Below, in pieces: positions 39,887-47,912 of a stretch of 64,000 nucleotides of DNA. Under the pieces are notes generated by a model, which had not been told where the DNA came from, did no database searches, and saw only the letters and a list, made by a program, of their open reading frames with translations. Position numbers and translations under genes: made by a program. The DNA comes from an uncultured Pelagibacteraceae bacterium (GTDB taxonomy: Bacteria > Pseudomonadota > Alphaproteobacteria > Pelagibacterales > Pelagibacteraceae): assembly GCA_902598825.1 (NCBI GenBank), contig CACKDD010000002.1, positions 1 to 64,000 on the forward strand, read 5' to 3'. Within the stretch, counting starts at the first letter, position 1. Every line of letters begins with the position of its first letter.

Positions 39887-41431
39887 TTATAGCTCACATG
39901 ATCTAAAGAGAATATCCATAAAAATACCTAAACCCTTTTGATCTCTATTAACTTTTTTATAACAAATGTTACTCATAACATTTAAAAGTTTTAAATTTTT
40001 ACTGTCATTAATTAATGTATTGAATTGATTTTTTTCAGATGAATTTAGTTTTTCTTTTATGTTAACTCTCTTAGAAGTATTTTTAGCTGAAAACTCTGAG
40101 AAAAACTCAGCAGCTATTAGATCCATTTTTTGATCAGTATTGACAACTGTAGAGTATTGCATATCTGTAATCCAAATGAGAACATCTTGACAATATTCTT
40201 GCATGGAAGAAATGATTTCCTGATTATGTTCATGCCCTATTTCACAAGCTTTAGATTCATCATTATAAGTATTTTTATAAACTAATCTTTTAAACCAGTT
40301 TTCATTTTGATATTTCTTAATTTTACTCCAACTTCCAGTTAATGCTGGGCCATACATCCAGTTATAAGAAAAAGCAAACCTAATAAGTTTTGATAAGCTT
40401 TCTTTTGAATTTAGATCTGCAGACACATTTGGAATATCACTCCATAAAATATCTGATGTCTCATTTTTACCAATATGAAATATCTCTTGAGTATCATTAA
40501 TCTTATTATCTTCACTAAAGAATTTTAAAGCACCTAAAGCTGCGTAAAGCTCAGGGAATAAAGGAGGATTGTTTTGTAAATTTCCACCCATTTTAAAATT
40601 AGCTAGTTTTGATAGAGGATCCCATCCTGTTACATAGACTTGATCAAAAATTTTATCATATTCAAATAATTTAGAATAATATTGAAGCGCTCCTTTGGTT
40701 TGATCTAAAAATTCTTCAGGTCTTGCAAACAATTCACCTTCCATATTTTCTTCAGGAACTTGATAATTAAAATAAGGAAGCATCAATGCCCCACCTAAAT
40801 GAAAGTTTGATGTTACGTTTTTTTCTTTTTGAATTTGTTTAATTCTTCTTGCTATATTTGGAAATCCTGCAGCACCTGTTCCACCAAAGATTGAACTGAT
40901 TATAAATACTCGGACTTCTTCACCACCTCTTGCAGCATCTATAGCTTTATATATTTGTGACCAAAAAGGATCATCCTCATTAGCAGTTGTTGCAAGCATT
41001 GCTGCTGCTCCAATGTTAGGTCTTGCTCTAAAGCCTTCTGATAGATTTTGTTTTTTCTCCTCAGGATCATACAAACAATCCATCAAACCCTTAACTTCAG
41101 GTTTTAATACATTATAAGAAATTACTTCTTCTAAAGTGGGGTCCGCACCCTTCAAAGGTAACCAAACAGAATCATTATTTGTAATGATATTAGTTTTGAA
41201 AAGATCACTATCTTCAGCTAAATCATTTTTACCCTCATCTCTAAGCGTGCTTCTTAAATTCATATATTTAGAAAGTAAGATTTTTGTTCTACTTACATTT
41301 CCATTAGCTTCATCTTGATCAACCATTCCAACCCAAAGGTTTCTTGGACCAAGACCTGATGCACAACTGTGTAGTAAATGCTCTAAACATTTCGCACCTG
41401 TTCCACCAATTCCAATTATAAAATTTTTCAA
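39887..41431 (-). CDS. Tubulin/FtsZ-superfamily protein (Tubulin_2-like)
   Basis: This 514-residue protein starts with a nucleotide-binding Rossmann-like motif IIGIGGTGAKCLEHLL (residues 5-20), then VGMVDQDEAN. It has the tubulin signature loop FGGTGAAG at about 182-189, comparable to GGGTG(T/S)G of FtsZ and tubulin. It is much longer than the FtsZ core and lacks the FtsZ C-terminal tail, so it is not the division FtsZ. It fits the FtsZ/tubulin-like families that comparative genomics linked to VWA proteins and membrane remodelling (Makarova and Koonin, from memory). It overlaps the upstream membrane-protein gene by 4 bases. Confidence 0.85.
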   Translation of the reverse strand: MKNFIIGIGGTGAKCLEHLLHSCASGLGPRNLWVGMVDQDEANGNVSRTKILLSKYMNLRSTLRDEGKNDLAEDSDLFKTNIITNNDSVWLPLKGADPTLEEVISYNVLKPEVKGLMDCLYDPEEKKQNLSEGFRARPNIGAAAMLATTANEDDPFWSQIYKAIDAARGGEEVRVFIISSIFGGTGAAGFPNIARRIKQIQKEKNVTSNFHLGGALMLPYFNYQVPEENMEGELFARPEEFLDQTKGALQYYSKLFEYDKIFDQVYVTGWDPLSKLANFKMGGNLQNNPPLFPELYAALGALKFFSEDNKINDTQEIFHIGKNETSDILWSDIPNVSADLNSKESLSKLIRFAFSYNWMYGPALTGSWSKIKKYQNENWFKRLVYKNTYNDESKACEIGHEHNQEIISSMQEYCQDVLIWITDMQYSTVVNTDQKMDLIAAEFFSEFSAKNTSKRVNIKEKLNSSEKNQFNTLINDSKNLKLLNVMSNICYKKVNRDQKGLGIFMDILFRSCEL

Positions 41432-41997
41432 AATCCCCCCGGTAATTTATTTGCAAATAAAACAGAAGATCTAGCAAATCTAGCAGTTCCTAAAAGCACA
41501 CCTAAATAATATGGTAGTACATAAATAATTAAAGACATTGAATAAATCCAAACATGTCCACCAGTACCAATTAAATCAGCTGTGGAATACATTGTGGTGC
41601 CTGTAAAATACCAAACTATACCAAAAACTGACCCAACAAATATTCCTGAAAAAACTAACCAGTGCAAGGCATAAATTTTTGCTTTACCTGGGGCATCAAT
41701 ATTTAAATAATGACTAACAACAGACCAAGCAATAGTCATTGTGGTCGTAAAAATTATTAGAGTTAAATTCATATGAAAGAATAATTCAGTAAAAAAATTA
41801 GTCGAAATTTCTGCAAAACTTTCAAATCCTAAATTTTCATAATTTTCAGCAGCTATTATTTTATCATCAAAAAAAGCTACTATATTGCTATCAGGTCCTG
41901 GATCAGAAAATGATCTAATTATCAAATATATACTAATCCATCCAAAACTTGCCAGACCAGCAAGAGTGTAAATGATTGATTGAATAATATTTTTCAT
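41428..41997 (-). CDS. Four-helix membrane protein, partner of the tubulin-like gene
   Basis: This 189-residue protein has about four membrane helices: IIYTLAGLASFGWISIYLIIR, LTLIIFTTTMTIAWSVVSHYL, WLVFSGIFVGSVFGIVWYF, and a last one in IYSMSLIIYVLPYYLGVLLG. A periplasmic loop lies between helices 1 and 2. The family is not recognised. Its 4-base overlap with the tubulin-like gene suggests strict co-translation and possibly a membrane anchor for it. It is 2 bases downstream of the VWA gene. Confidence 0.75.
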   Translation of the reverse strand: MKNIIQSIIYTLAGLASFGWISIYLIIRSFSDPGPDSNIVAFFDDKIIAAENYENLGFESFAEISTNFFTELFFHMNLTLIIFTTTMTIAWSVVSHYLNIDAPGKAKIYALHWLVFSGIFVGSVFGIVWYFTGTTMYSTADLIGTGGHVWIYSMSLIIYVLPYYLGVLLGTARFARSSVLFANKLPGGF

Positions 41998-41999
41998 AT

Positions 42000-43370
42000 T
42001 TATTTTGTTAAATTAAAATCTAATGCAATACTGGCTATTAATGTTGGTTCAAATTCATTGTTTGCAACAGAATTTAGTTGTCTAATTAATTTAGTTAAGT
42101 TTAAGGTTTTAAACTCTACAGGGTTTCCATCTTTAAATTCCTCTGCCTCAGATGGTCTAATCGACCATTCTTTAAATGTTTCTTCAGATATGGTTCCTGG
42201 TTTTTCAGCATAAATTTCTGCAACATAAAAATATCTCATACCTCTAAATAGTTTCTTTAATGAAACTTCTTTAAACATTTGAAGTCTTAAAGTATTTTCA
42301 TTCTGTTCCCATTTACTTATTTGCTCAAATTTAGATTTTCTCCAATTGATATCTTTACATTTTGGTTCTTGACTGACCCAAAGGCTTTCTTTAACTTTAA
42401 AATTTGAAACTCCAGTAGATCCTGGAACAATTATTTCAGAATTTTTAATTAGAAAATTAAGTTTTCTTTTTTTATTTGTATTAAATGTGAAGATTGGCAA
42501 ATTATTTGATGAGTAATCAAACTTAAATTTTTCTGCATTTGAAATATTTTTTATAGATTTTTCTGAAATTAATTTTTTGTCATTTAAATTTTGTAAAATG
42601 GGTGTGCTTGTAATTAAAGAAAATTTATATTTATCCTCTGGATCTGTGAAATGTTGTTCCTCTAAATTTTTTTTGACTTGATTTATTTCTTTTTGATCAC
42701 CTATTATAATAATGTAGAATGGCCTCTTCTGTGCTTCGGTATAAGATACAGTTCCACCTTCTCTTGTTGGAATGTCATAAATAGTTCCATTAAATGAACT
42801 CATCACACCTATAATGCCAACTGATTTACCTTTTTTTAATATAGACTTTAAAGGTTTTGTTAATTGACCTAATGTTCCGCCTACTAATTGATTATCAGCC
42901 AAAAATAAATCTGTTACAATTATATATGTTCCATCAGGATTAGCTTTTGCCATCTTAAAAGGTAAATGAATTTTAGATTCTTGGTTGTTACATTCAGATG
43001 CAGCACCTGTACATTCATAAAATCCTGGTTTAATTACCTGTGCAATTTTATTTTCTTTAATTGGTTTAATTGTTTTTCCAAAGCTATGATAATAGGTTTT
43101 GCTACCTACATTTTCAGCTATTTGTTGTAAGTCATCGATTACATTTACATAAAGATTATTTTGTCCTGGTTGGTCCTTTGCATAACCTTGCATACTCAAA
43201 CTTTGATCAAAGTATATAAAGACTGATTTATCTTCACTTTCCTCTGCAGATTGACTTGATGTTGTGGACTTTGAAATTTCAAACTCAGGGTAACAAGTAT
43301 CTTTTGCATTTACCGATGTTGAGAAAACCAACAAAAAAGCCACTAAAATTCTAACAAAAATTCTTTTCAT
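42000..43370 (-). CDS. Exported VWA-like protein, first gene of the operon
   Basis: This 456-residue protein has a cleavable signal (residues 1-22, ending SVNAKD). It then shows a von Willebrand A-like fold with a MIDAS-type DxSxS at residues 55-59 (FIYFDQSLSMQG) and a likely second metal ligand in VTDLF (152-156). VWA domains bind protein partners through a metal ion, so this looks like the periplasmic adhesion or scaffold part. The C-terminal half is unrecognised. It is the first gene of an eight-gene run and is divergent from the protease gene, with 105 bases between. Confidence 0.8.
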   Translation of the reverse strand: MKRIFVRILVAFLLVFSTSVNAKDTCYPEFEISKSTTSSQSAEESEDKSVFIYFDQSLSMQGYAKDQPGQNNLYVNVIDDLQQIAENVGSKTYYHSFGKTIKPIKENKIAQVIKPGFYECTGAASECNNQESKIHLPFKMAKANPDGTYIIVTDLFLADNQLVGGTLGQLTKPLKSILKKGKSVGIIGVMSSFNGTIYDIPTREGGTVSYTEAQKRPFYIIIIGDQKEINQVKKNLEEQHFTDPEDKYKFSLITSTPILQNLNDKKLISEKSIKNISNAEKFKFDYSSNNLPIFTFNTNKKRKLNFLIKNSEIIVPGSTGVSNFKVKESLWVSQEPKCKDINWRKSKFEQISKWEQNENTLRLQMFKEVSLKKLFRGMRYFYVAEIYAEKPGTISEETFKEWSIRPSEAEEFKDGNPVEFKTLNLTKLIRQLNSVANNEFEPTLIASIALDFNLTK

Positions 43371-43475
43371 ACTCGTTATGATTTAATTTCTATAAAATAG
43401 ATCTTAGATTTAAATACTTCCCTATGTAAAGAATAAAAGCTAAGCTCAAAAATATATAATAAAAACCAGATAATT
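43371..43475. promoter_or_regulatory. Divergent promoter region of the VWA/tubulin-like system
   Basis: This 105-base gap separates the eight-gene minus-strand operon from the plus-strand protease/SH3 pair and must promote both. On the plus strand a perfect TATAAT lies at 43455-43460, 15 bases before the protease ATG, with no good -35 at the normal distance. On the minus strand only weak TATA-like stretches are seen near 43390-43400. A short shared control region is consistent with co-regulation. Confidence 0.4.
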
Positions 43476-44531
43476 ATGAATTTATTTATAAATATTTGCT
43501 CAAGATTGACTCTTATTTTACCTTTATTATTGCTTATTTCATGTGGGGATAGCGGTAGTCAACTATCTAAAGGGCATAGAGATGCCATCAAAATTCAATG
43601 TGAGGACTCATCAGATCCTAAAGCTTGTGGACTTGAGGTTAGACAAAACTTTTTAGAAGACGGCAATGAATTTATTATATTGGATGATGGTGAACTAAAT
43701 GATGATCAGATTAGAAAAATAAAAATGGAATGTATTAGATCTAAAAAATTTGGTCTTGAAACTTATAATAATTGTTTAGGTGAATATAAAACTGCTGCAT
43801 TAGATGGTAAATTGTTTGAAAAGAAATTTGCTGCCAAACCTAAAAACAATATTGAAGATCTTGAAGAATCTGTAGTTTATATTGAAATGGTTTTAACAAA
43901 TTATACCAAAGAGAGAGAAATGGTATATGGCACAGGTTCAGGTGTAATAATAACTGACACAGAAATAGCAACGAATTGTCATGTAGCATTAGCTAAAGCA
44001 GATAAGGAAGTTCTTAAATATGCACAAGATGAACTTAAATGGAACACAGCTAGTGATGATTTACAAGAAAGGATTTGGATTAAATTATTAAATGGTGAAG
44101 ATTGGGCTGAAGCAAAGCTGACAAAAAAAGATGTTAATAAAGATATTTGTATAATAAAACACAATCCAAAAGAGCTATTCAAAGTTTCAATGAAACCAAT
44201 AGAAAAATTTACATCCTTTAAAAAATTAAAAAAAGGGAGCTTTGTTAGAGCAATGGGGTCACCTGGAGGATTAATTGGTCATACATCTACTGGGGATATA
44301 CAATGGTTAGGAACTGCAGAACAAATGCAAAATACTTTCCCAACTATATTAAAACAGTTCGATAAAGATACAAAATTTATAGTCCATGGTGCTAAAATTC
44401 ACTCTGGTAGTTCAGGTGGACCTTTGTTTGATAAAGATGGTTATATTATAGGATTAAACACTTTAATATCTGACACTGCGGCTGAAAATATTGCAGTTTC
44501 TTCAGATCATATTAAAGAGTTGTTAAAATAA
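43476..44531 (+). CDS. Trypsin-like serine protease lipoprotein
   Basis: This 351-residue protein has a lipoprotein signal with lipobox LISC (cysteine 23). Its protease domain starts near residue 130. The catalytic triad is visible: His169 in TNCHV, Asp223 in NKDICIIKH and Ser313 in HSGSSGGPLF. The fold matches trypsin/HtrA-type proteases, but there is no PDZ domain after the protease, so it is not a standard DegP/DegQ. An N-terminal part of about 100 residues with paired cysteines is unrecognised. It could process or check envelope partners of the divergent operon (inference). Confidence 0.85.
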   Translation: MNLFINICSRLTLILPLLLLISCGDSGSQLSKGHRDAIKIQCEDSSDPKACGLEVRQNFLEDGNEFIILDDGELNDDQIRKIKMECIRSKKFGLETYNNCLGEYKTAALDGKLFEKKFAAKPKNNIEDLEESVVYIEMVLTNYTKEREMVYGTGSGVIITDTEIATNCHVALAKADKEVLKYAQDELKWNTASDDLQERIWIKLLNGEDWAEAKLTKKDVNKDICIIKHNPKELFKVSMKPIEKFTSFKKLKKGSFVRAMGSPGGLIGHTSTGDIQWLGTAEQMQNTFPTILKQFDKDTKFIVHGAKIHSGSSGGPLFDKDGYIIGLNTLISDTAAENIAVSSDHIKELLK

Positions 44532-44533
44532 TT

Positions 44534-45364
44534 ATGAAAAATAGATTTTACGTTTTTTTAAATTACTTACTCCTTTTTTTATCAATAATTGTAATAGCTT
44601 TAATTTTAAGTACAAACAATACTTTTGCACATAAAGTAAAAGATGAAAACGGCAGGATGGTGGAGCATGAACCTATAAAATGTATACCACAAGAAGAAAG
44701 AAACATGGTAGAAAAATATCTTTGCAAAGTTGCTATTAAATCCCATCGTTTATGTAAACAAGATGAACATTGTGCAATTTTAGAAATAGAGAAATTACAA
44801 AAAGAAAATGCTGAACAGGTAGAAAAATTAAAAGGTGTGGGCGATTGTGGAGATCTTCCATTTAATCATAAAGCATCCAAAAAATCAAAAATTTATATTA
44901 AAGCAAGCAAAGATAGTAAAGTTATTGGTGAAGTTAATAAAGGTCAAAAATTATTATTCTATGCTGTCTCTACAAAAGATAAAAATTTCTCAAGGGTAAA
45001 AATAAGAAAAGATGATATTTGTGCAGAGGGATATATAGAGTCTAAATATTTAGTTAAAAAAGACTCAGAGGATACTGTTGTAAAAGTTGGTCCTAAATTA
45101 ATTGAAATTAATGAACCTAAATGGGCCAAAGAAGGAAAATTGATACTAGTAGATGCCGAGGGCACAGTTTCTATTAGCGGGGCTATTCAAGAAGGTAAAA
45201 TAGATCAAATTATTATTAATGAGGAAGAAGAAATAATTAATGGTGATAATACATTTACTTATCTACTTTTTGTTCCAAATAGTGGAGCTGAAATCAGAAT
45301 AGTAGGAAATAAAAATGGTAAAAAAGTAAAGGAACTAATCTTTACAATTAAAGTAGGAAATTAA
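44534..45364 (+). CDS. Exported SH3-like domain protein
   Basis: This 276-residue protein has an N-terminal membrane helix or signal (about residues 8-32, LLLFLSIIVIALILST), then a cysteine-containing helical region. An SH3b-like domain lies at about 118-180 (KIYIKASKDSKVIGEVNKG ... GYIESKYLVKK), followed by a C-terminal beta-rich domain that resembles an immunoglobulin-like fold. Bacterial SH3 domains often bind cell-wall peptides. It follows the protease gene by 2 bases and is the second gene of the divergent arm. Confidence 0.78.
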   Translation: MKNRFYVFLNYLLLFLSIIVIALILSTNNTFAHKVKDENGRMVEHEPIKCIPQEERNMVEKYLCKVAIKSHRLCKQDEHCAILEIEKLQKENAEQVEKLKGVGDCGDLPFNHKASKKSKIYIKASKDSKVIGEVNKGQKLLFYAVSTKDKNFSRVKIRKDDICAEGYIESKYLVKKDSEDTVVKVGPKLIEINEPKWAKEGKLILVDAEGTVSISGAIQEGKIDQIIINEEEEIINGDNTFTYLLFVPNSGAEIRIVGNKNGKKVKELIFTIKVGN

Positions 45365-45532
45365 AAAAATAAGCTTACAAAATTAATAAAATCAATAAAA
45401 AATTCCATTAATTATTCGTATATAATTATCTTCATGTTTAATAGTCCTTTAATAGTCTAGGCAAAATTAAAATGTCTAATTAGGACAAAATTAACAATGA
45501 ATAAATATCATTAATAATTATCATAGTGCATA
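45365..45532 (+). other. Spacer before the small-protein/glucosylglycerate genes
   Basis: This 168-base AT-rich spacer contains a direct repeat TTTAATAGTC (two copies about 12 bases apart near 45440-45460) and a TATAAT near 45420. It separates the SH3 gene from the next plus-strand group. It may carry the promoter of the solute genes, but no complete consensus pair was identified. Confidence 0.3.
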
Positions 45533-45736
45533 ATGAAAAAAGATATTGTTAAATCTCACTTAAAAAAAAAAGCACAATCAAAACTTGCTTTATCAATTAG
45601 TCTATTTATTGTGCTTTTAACCTCTACTGGATACATCTTTAATTCTAAATCAATAATTTTTCTATTCTACATTTCTTGTTTTGTATTTTTCTACAATTTA
45701 GTAATACACTTTATACTAGAAAAGTTTGAAAATTAA
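45533..45736 (+). CDS. Small two-helix membrane protein
   Basis: This 67-residue protein has a basic N-terminus (MKKDIVKSHLKKKAQSK) followed by two hydrophobic segments (LALSISLFIVLLTSTGYIF and IIFLFYISCFVFFYNLVIHFI). The family is not recognised. It is 2 bases upstream of another tiny ORF. Coding status rests on length, composition and position only. Confidence 0.5.
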   Translation: MKKDIVKSHLKKKAQSKLALSISLFIVLLTSTGYIFNSKSIIFLFYISCFVFFYNLVIHFILEKFEN

Positions 45737-45738
45737 TT

Positions 45739-45885
45739 ATGATTAAAAAACTCATTAAATTAAAGATATTAAAATTTGTACTAATTGGTGGTGTGTCAGC
45801 AGCTTATGCTTTTAAGAGATATTGTGATAAAAAAAAAGAATTAAAAATTAAAAAAGATAAAAAAACTTTGCTTATTAATCGATAA
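45739..45885 (+). CDS. Very small membrane-anchored protein (48 residues)
   Basis: This ATG-to-TAA frame encodes 48 residues: a hydrophobic stretch (LKFVLIGGVSAAYAF) between basic ends. It lies 2 bases after the preceding small gene and 6 bases before the HAD phosphatase start. The tight packing and membrane-helix pattern make it a plausible real gene, but in such AT-rich DNA it could be chance. Confidence 0.4.
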   Translation: MIKKLIKLKILKFVLIGGVSAAYAFKRYCDKKKELKIKKDKKTLLINR

Positions 45886-45891
45886 AAACTT

Positions 45892-46683
45892 TTGGTAGTA
45901 ATATTTACAGATTTAGATGGTTCTCTTTTACATCGAGATACTTTTAAGTTCGACTCAATTAAAGACTATATTAAAAGTCTAATAAATATTGGAATAATCA
46001 TAATTCCGAATTCTAGTAAAACTGAAAAGGAAATTGAAAAATTTAATGAAGAGCTTGGTATTGAACTTCCCTATATTTCAGAAAATGGTTCAGTTATTCG
46101 TGGACTAAACTTAATTAACCAAAATTTTCCAAATAAAATAATTCTTAGTAGAGAAAAAGAAGAATTACTAAAAATTTTTAATGAAAAGACTCCTGAAAAA
46201 TTATTAAATAAATGTGTTCAAATTTCTAAACTGAGTAAAAAAGAACAAGAAAAAATATTTGGACAAAAAGATGATAGACTTAAAGACGCATTACAAAGAA
46301 AGTATACTTTACCCTTTTTATTTAATGGGAATAATTCTGAAAAAAATAAATTATTAAAAGTCTTAAGTTATAATTCTTTATCATTACAGGAAGGTGGTCG
46401 TGTTTTAAATCTTTGTGATAACATTAATAAAATAAAGTCAATGAATAGAGTAATTAAAATCTTAAAAAAAACTGAGGATAAAATTAAGACTATTGCTGTT
46501 GGAGACAACTATAATGATCTCGAAATGTTAAAAAATAGTGACATACCATGTTTAGTTTTCAATGATCAATTTAAAATGGACAGAATTAATATTGATAATA
46601 TTATATTTTCTAACAAGCCATCACCTGAGGGCTGGGCTGATGTGATAAAAATAGCGCTAGGAAAAATAGGATATAGTGATTAA
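45892..46683 (+). CDS. HAD-family phosphatase, MpgP/GpgP-like (sugar-3-phosphoglycerate phosphatase)
   Basis: This 263-residue HAD IIB-type phosphatase has motif I FTDLDGS (nucleophile Asp7, Asp9), motif II in IIPNSSKT and motif IV GDNYNDLEM at 204-209. The pattern and length fit mannosyl- or glucosyl-3-phosphoglycerate phosphatase, which would release glucosylglycerate from its phosphate. A TTG start at 45892 is used because it places FTDLDG at the normal distance and no ATG is nearby. The next gene, 8 bases on, is a GpgS-like synthase, which supports the glucosylglycerate assignment over the mannosyl one. Confidence 0.85.
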   Translation: MVVIFTDLDGSLLHRDTFKFDSIKDYIKSLINIGIIIIPNSSKTEKEIEKFNEELGIELPYISENGSVIRGLNLINQNFPNKIILSREKEELLKIFNEKTPEKLLNKCVQISKLSKKEQEKIFGQKDDRLKDALQRKYTLPFLFNGNNSEKNKLLKVLSYNSLSLQEGGRVLNLCDNINKIKSMNRVIKILKKTEDKIKTIAVGDNYNDLEMLKNSDIPCLVFNDQFKMDRINIDNIIFSNKPSPEGWADVIKIALGKIGYSD

Positions 46684-46691
46684 AATTTAAA

Positions 46692-47912
46692 ATGAGCGAA
46701 TTTTCCCAGAATGGAATAATTTCTACCCTGCACGACTTTGGTACAAGGTCAACAACCGAAATTGAAAAAGATCTTTTTACATTTTCAAAAGAAAGAAAGA
46801 TGGAGTTAATTTTACCATGTCTTTATTCAGAATTAGAAGGTACGGCACTTCCCAATATAGTCGAAGAAATTAGTAAGACAAAATATCTAGACCATATCAT
46901 CGTAGGTCTTGATAGAGCTAATGAAAATCAAGCCAAAAAAGCTTGGAAATTTTTTAAAAAATTAAAAACCTCTTTCTCAATTTTATGGAATGATGGACCA
47001 GGTTTAAAAAAACTTGATAAAGAATTAAAGAAAAATGATCTATCTCCAAATGAGTTGGGTAAAGGTAGAAATGTTTGGTATTGTATTGGCATGTCTATAG
47101 CGAGAGATACTGCTCGTTCAGTTGCATTGCATGACTGCGATATAAAAACTTATGATAGAAGAATGCTAGCTAAACTTTTTTATCCAGTTGTAAATCCTCT
47201 TTTTAACTTTGAATTTTGTAAAGGATATTACCCAAGAGTTGCTAATAATAAGATGAATGGAAGAGTTGCTAGATTACTTGTTTTTCCTTTATTAACTGCT
47301 TTAGAAAAAACCATTGGTAAAAGCGATTACTTAGAGTTTATGAAGTCTTTTAAATATCCATTAGCTGGTGAGTTTTCATTTAGACGTAACGTTTTACCTG
47401 AACTAAGAATATCTTCAGATTGGGGTATTGAAGTAGGAATTCTTTCTGAAATGCAAAGAAGCTTCTCTCCTCAAAATATTTGTCAGGTAGATTTGGCTGA
47501 TACTTATGACCATAAACATCAAGTTTTATCTATGGACGACGAAACTAAAGGTTTATCAAGGATGTCTATAGATATAATAAAAACCTTTATCAAAAAACTA
47601 GCTACTCAAGGTAATTCTTTTAGTAGAGAAAAATTCAGATCTCTAAAAGCAACCTATTATAGATCTGCGTTAGATTTAATTGATATATACAGAAGTGATG
47701 CTGATATGAATGGGCTTAAATTTGACTCTCATACTGAAGAAAAAGCTGTTGAACTATTTGCAATAAATATAATGAAAGCTGGAGAAGCTTTTATCTTAAA
47801 TCCAATGGATACACCGTTTATACCGACTTGGAGTAGAGTGAAGAGTGCTATTCCAAACTTTTTAACTCGATTAAAAGAAACAGTAAATGAAGATAACAAA
47901 AAATATAGATAA
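46692..47912 (+). CDS. gpgS: Glucosyl-3-phosphoglycerate synthase-like glycosyltransferase
   Basis: This 406-residue enzyme resembles GT81/GpgS glycosyltransferases, which join an NDP-glucose to 3-phosphoglycerate. Visible features are ILPCLYSELEGTALPNIVEEI and VGLDRANENQAKKAW near the N-terminus, a DCD metal-binding motif at residues 148-150 (ALHDCDIKTYDRRML) and AGEFSFRRNVLPELRISSDWG. The product is a compatible-solute precursor. It overlaps the downstream GH13 gene by one base and follows the phosphatase, forming a plausible pathway unit. Confidence 0.85.
   Translation: MSEFSQNGIISTLHDFGTRSTTEIEKDLFTFSKERKMELILPCLYSELEGTALPNIVEEISKTKYLDHIIVGLDRANENQAKKAWKFFKKLKTSFSILWNDGPGLKKLDKELKKNDLSPNELGKGRNVWYCIGMSIARDTARSVALHDCDIKTYDRRMLAKLFYPVVNPLFNFEFCKGYYPRVANNKMNGRVARLLVFPLLTALEKTIGKSDYLEFMKSFKYPLAGEFSFRRNVLPELRISSDWGIEVGILSEMQRSFSPQNICQVDLADTYDHKHQVLSMDDETKGLSRMSIDIIKTFIKKLATQGNSFSREKFRSLKATYYRSALDLIDIYRSDADMNGLKFDSHTEEKAVELFAINIMKAGEAFILNPMDTPFIPTWSRVKSAIPNFLTRLKETVNEDNKKYR

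Noticed and set aside
39887-41431. Calling the tubulin-like gene ftsZ
   Set aside because: Length, missing FtsZ tail, unusual GGTGAAG loop and context without division genes do not fit the division protein.
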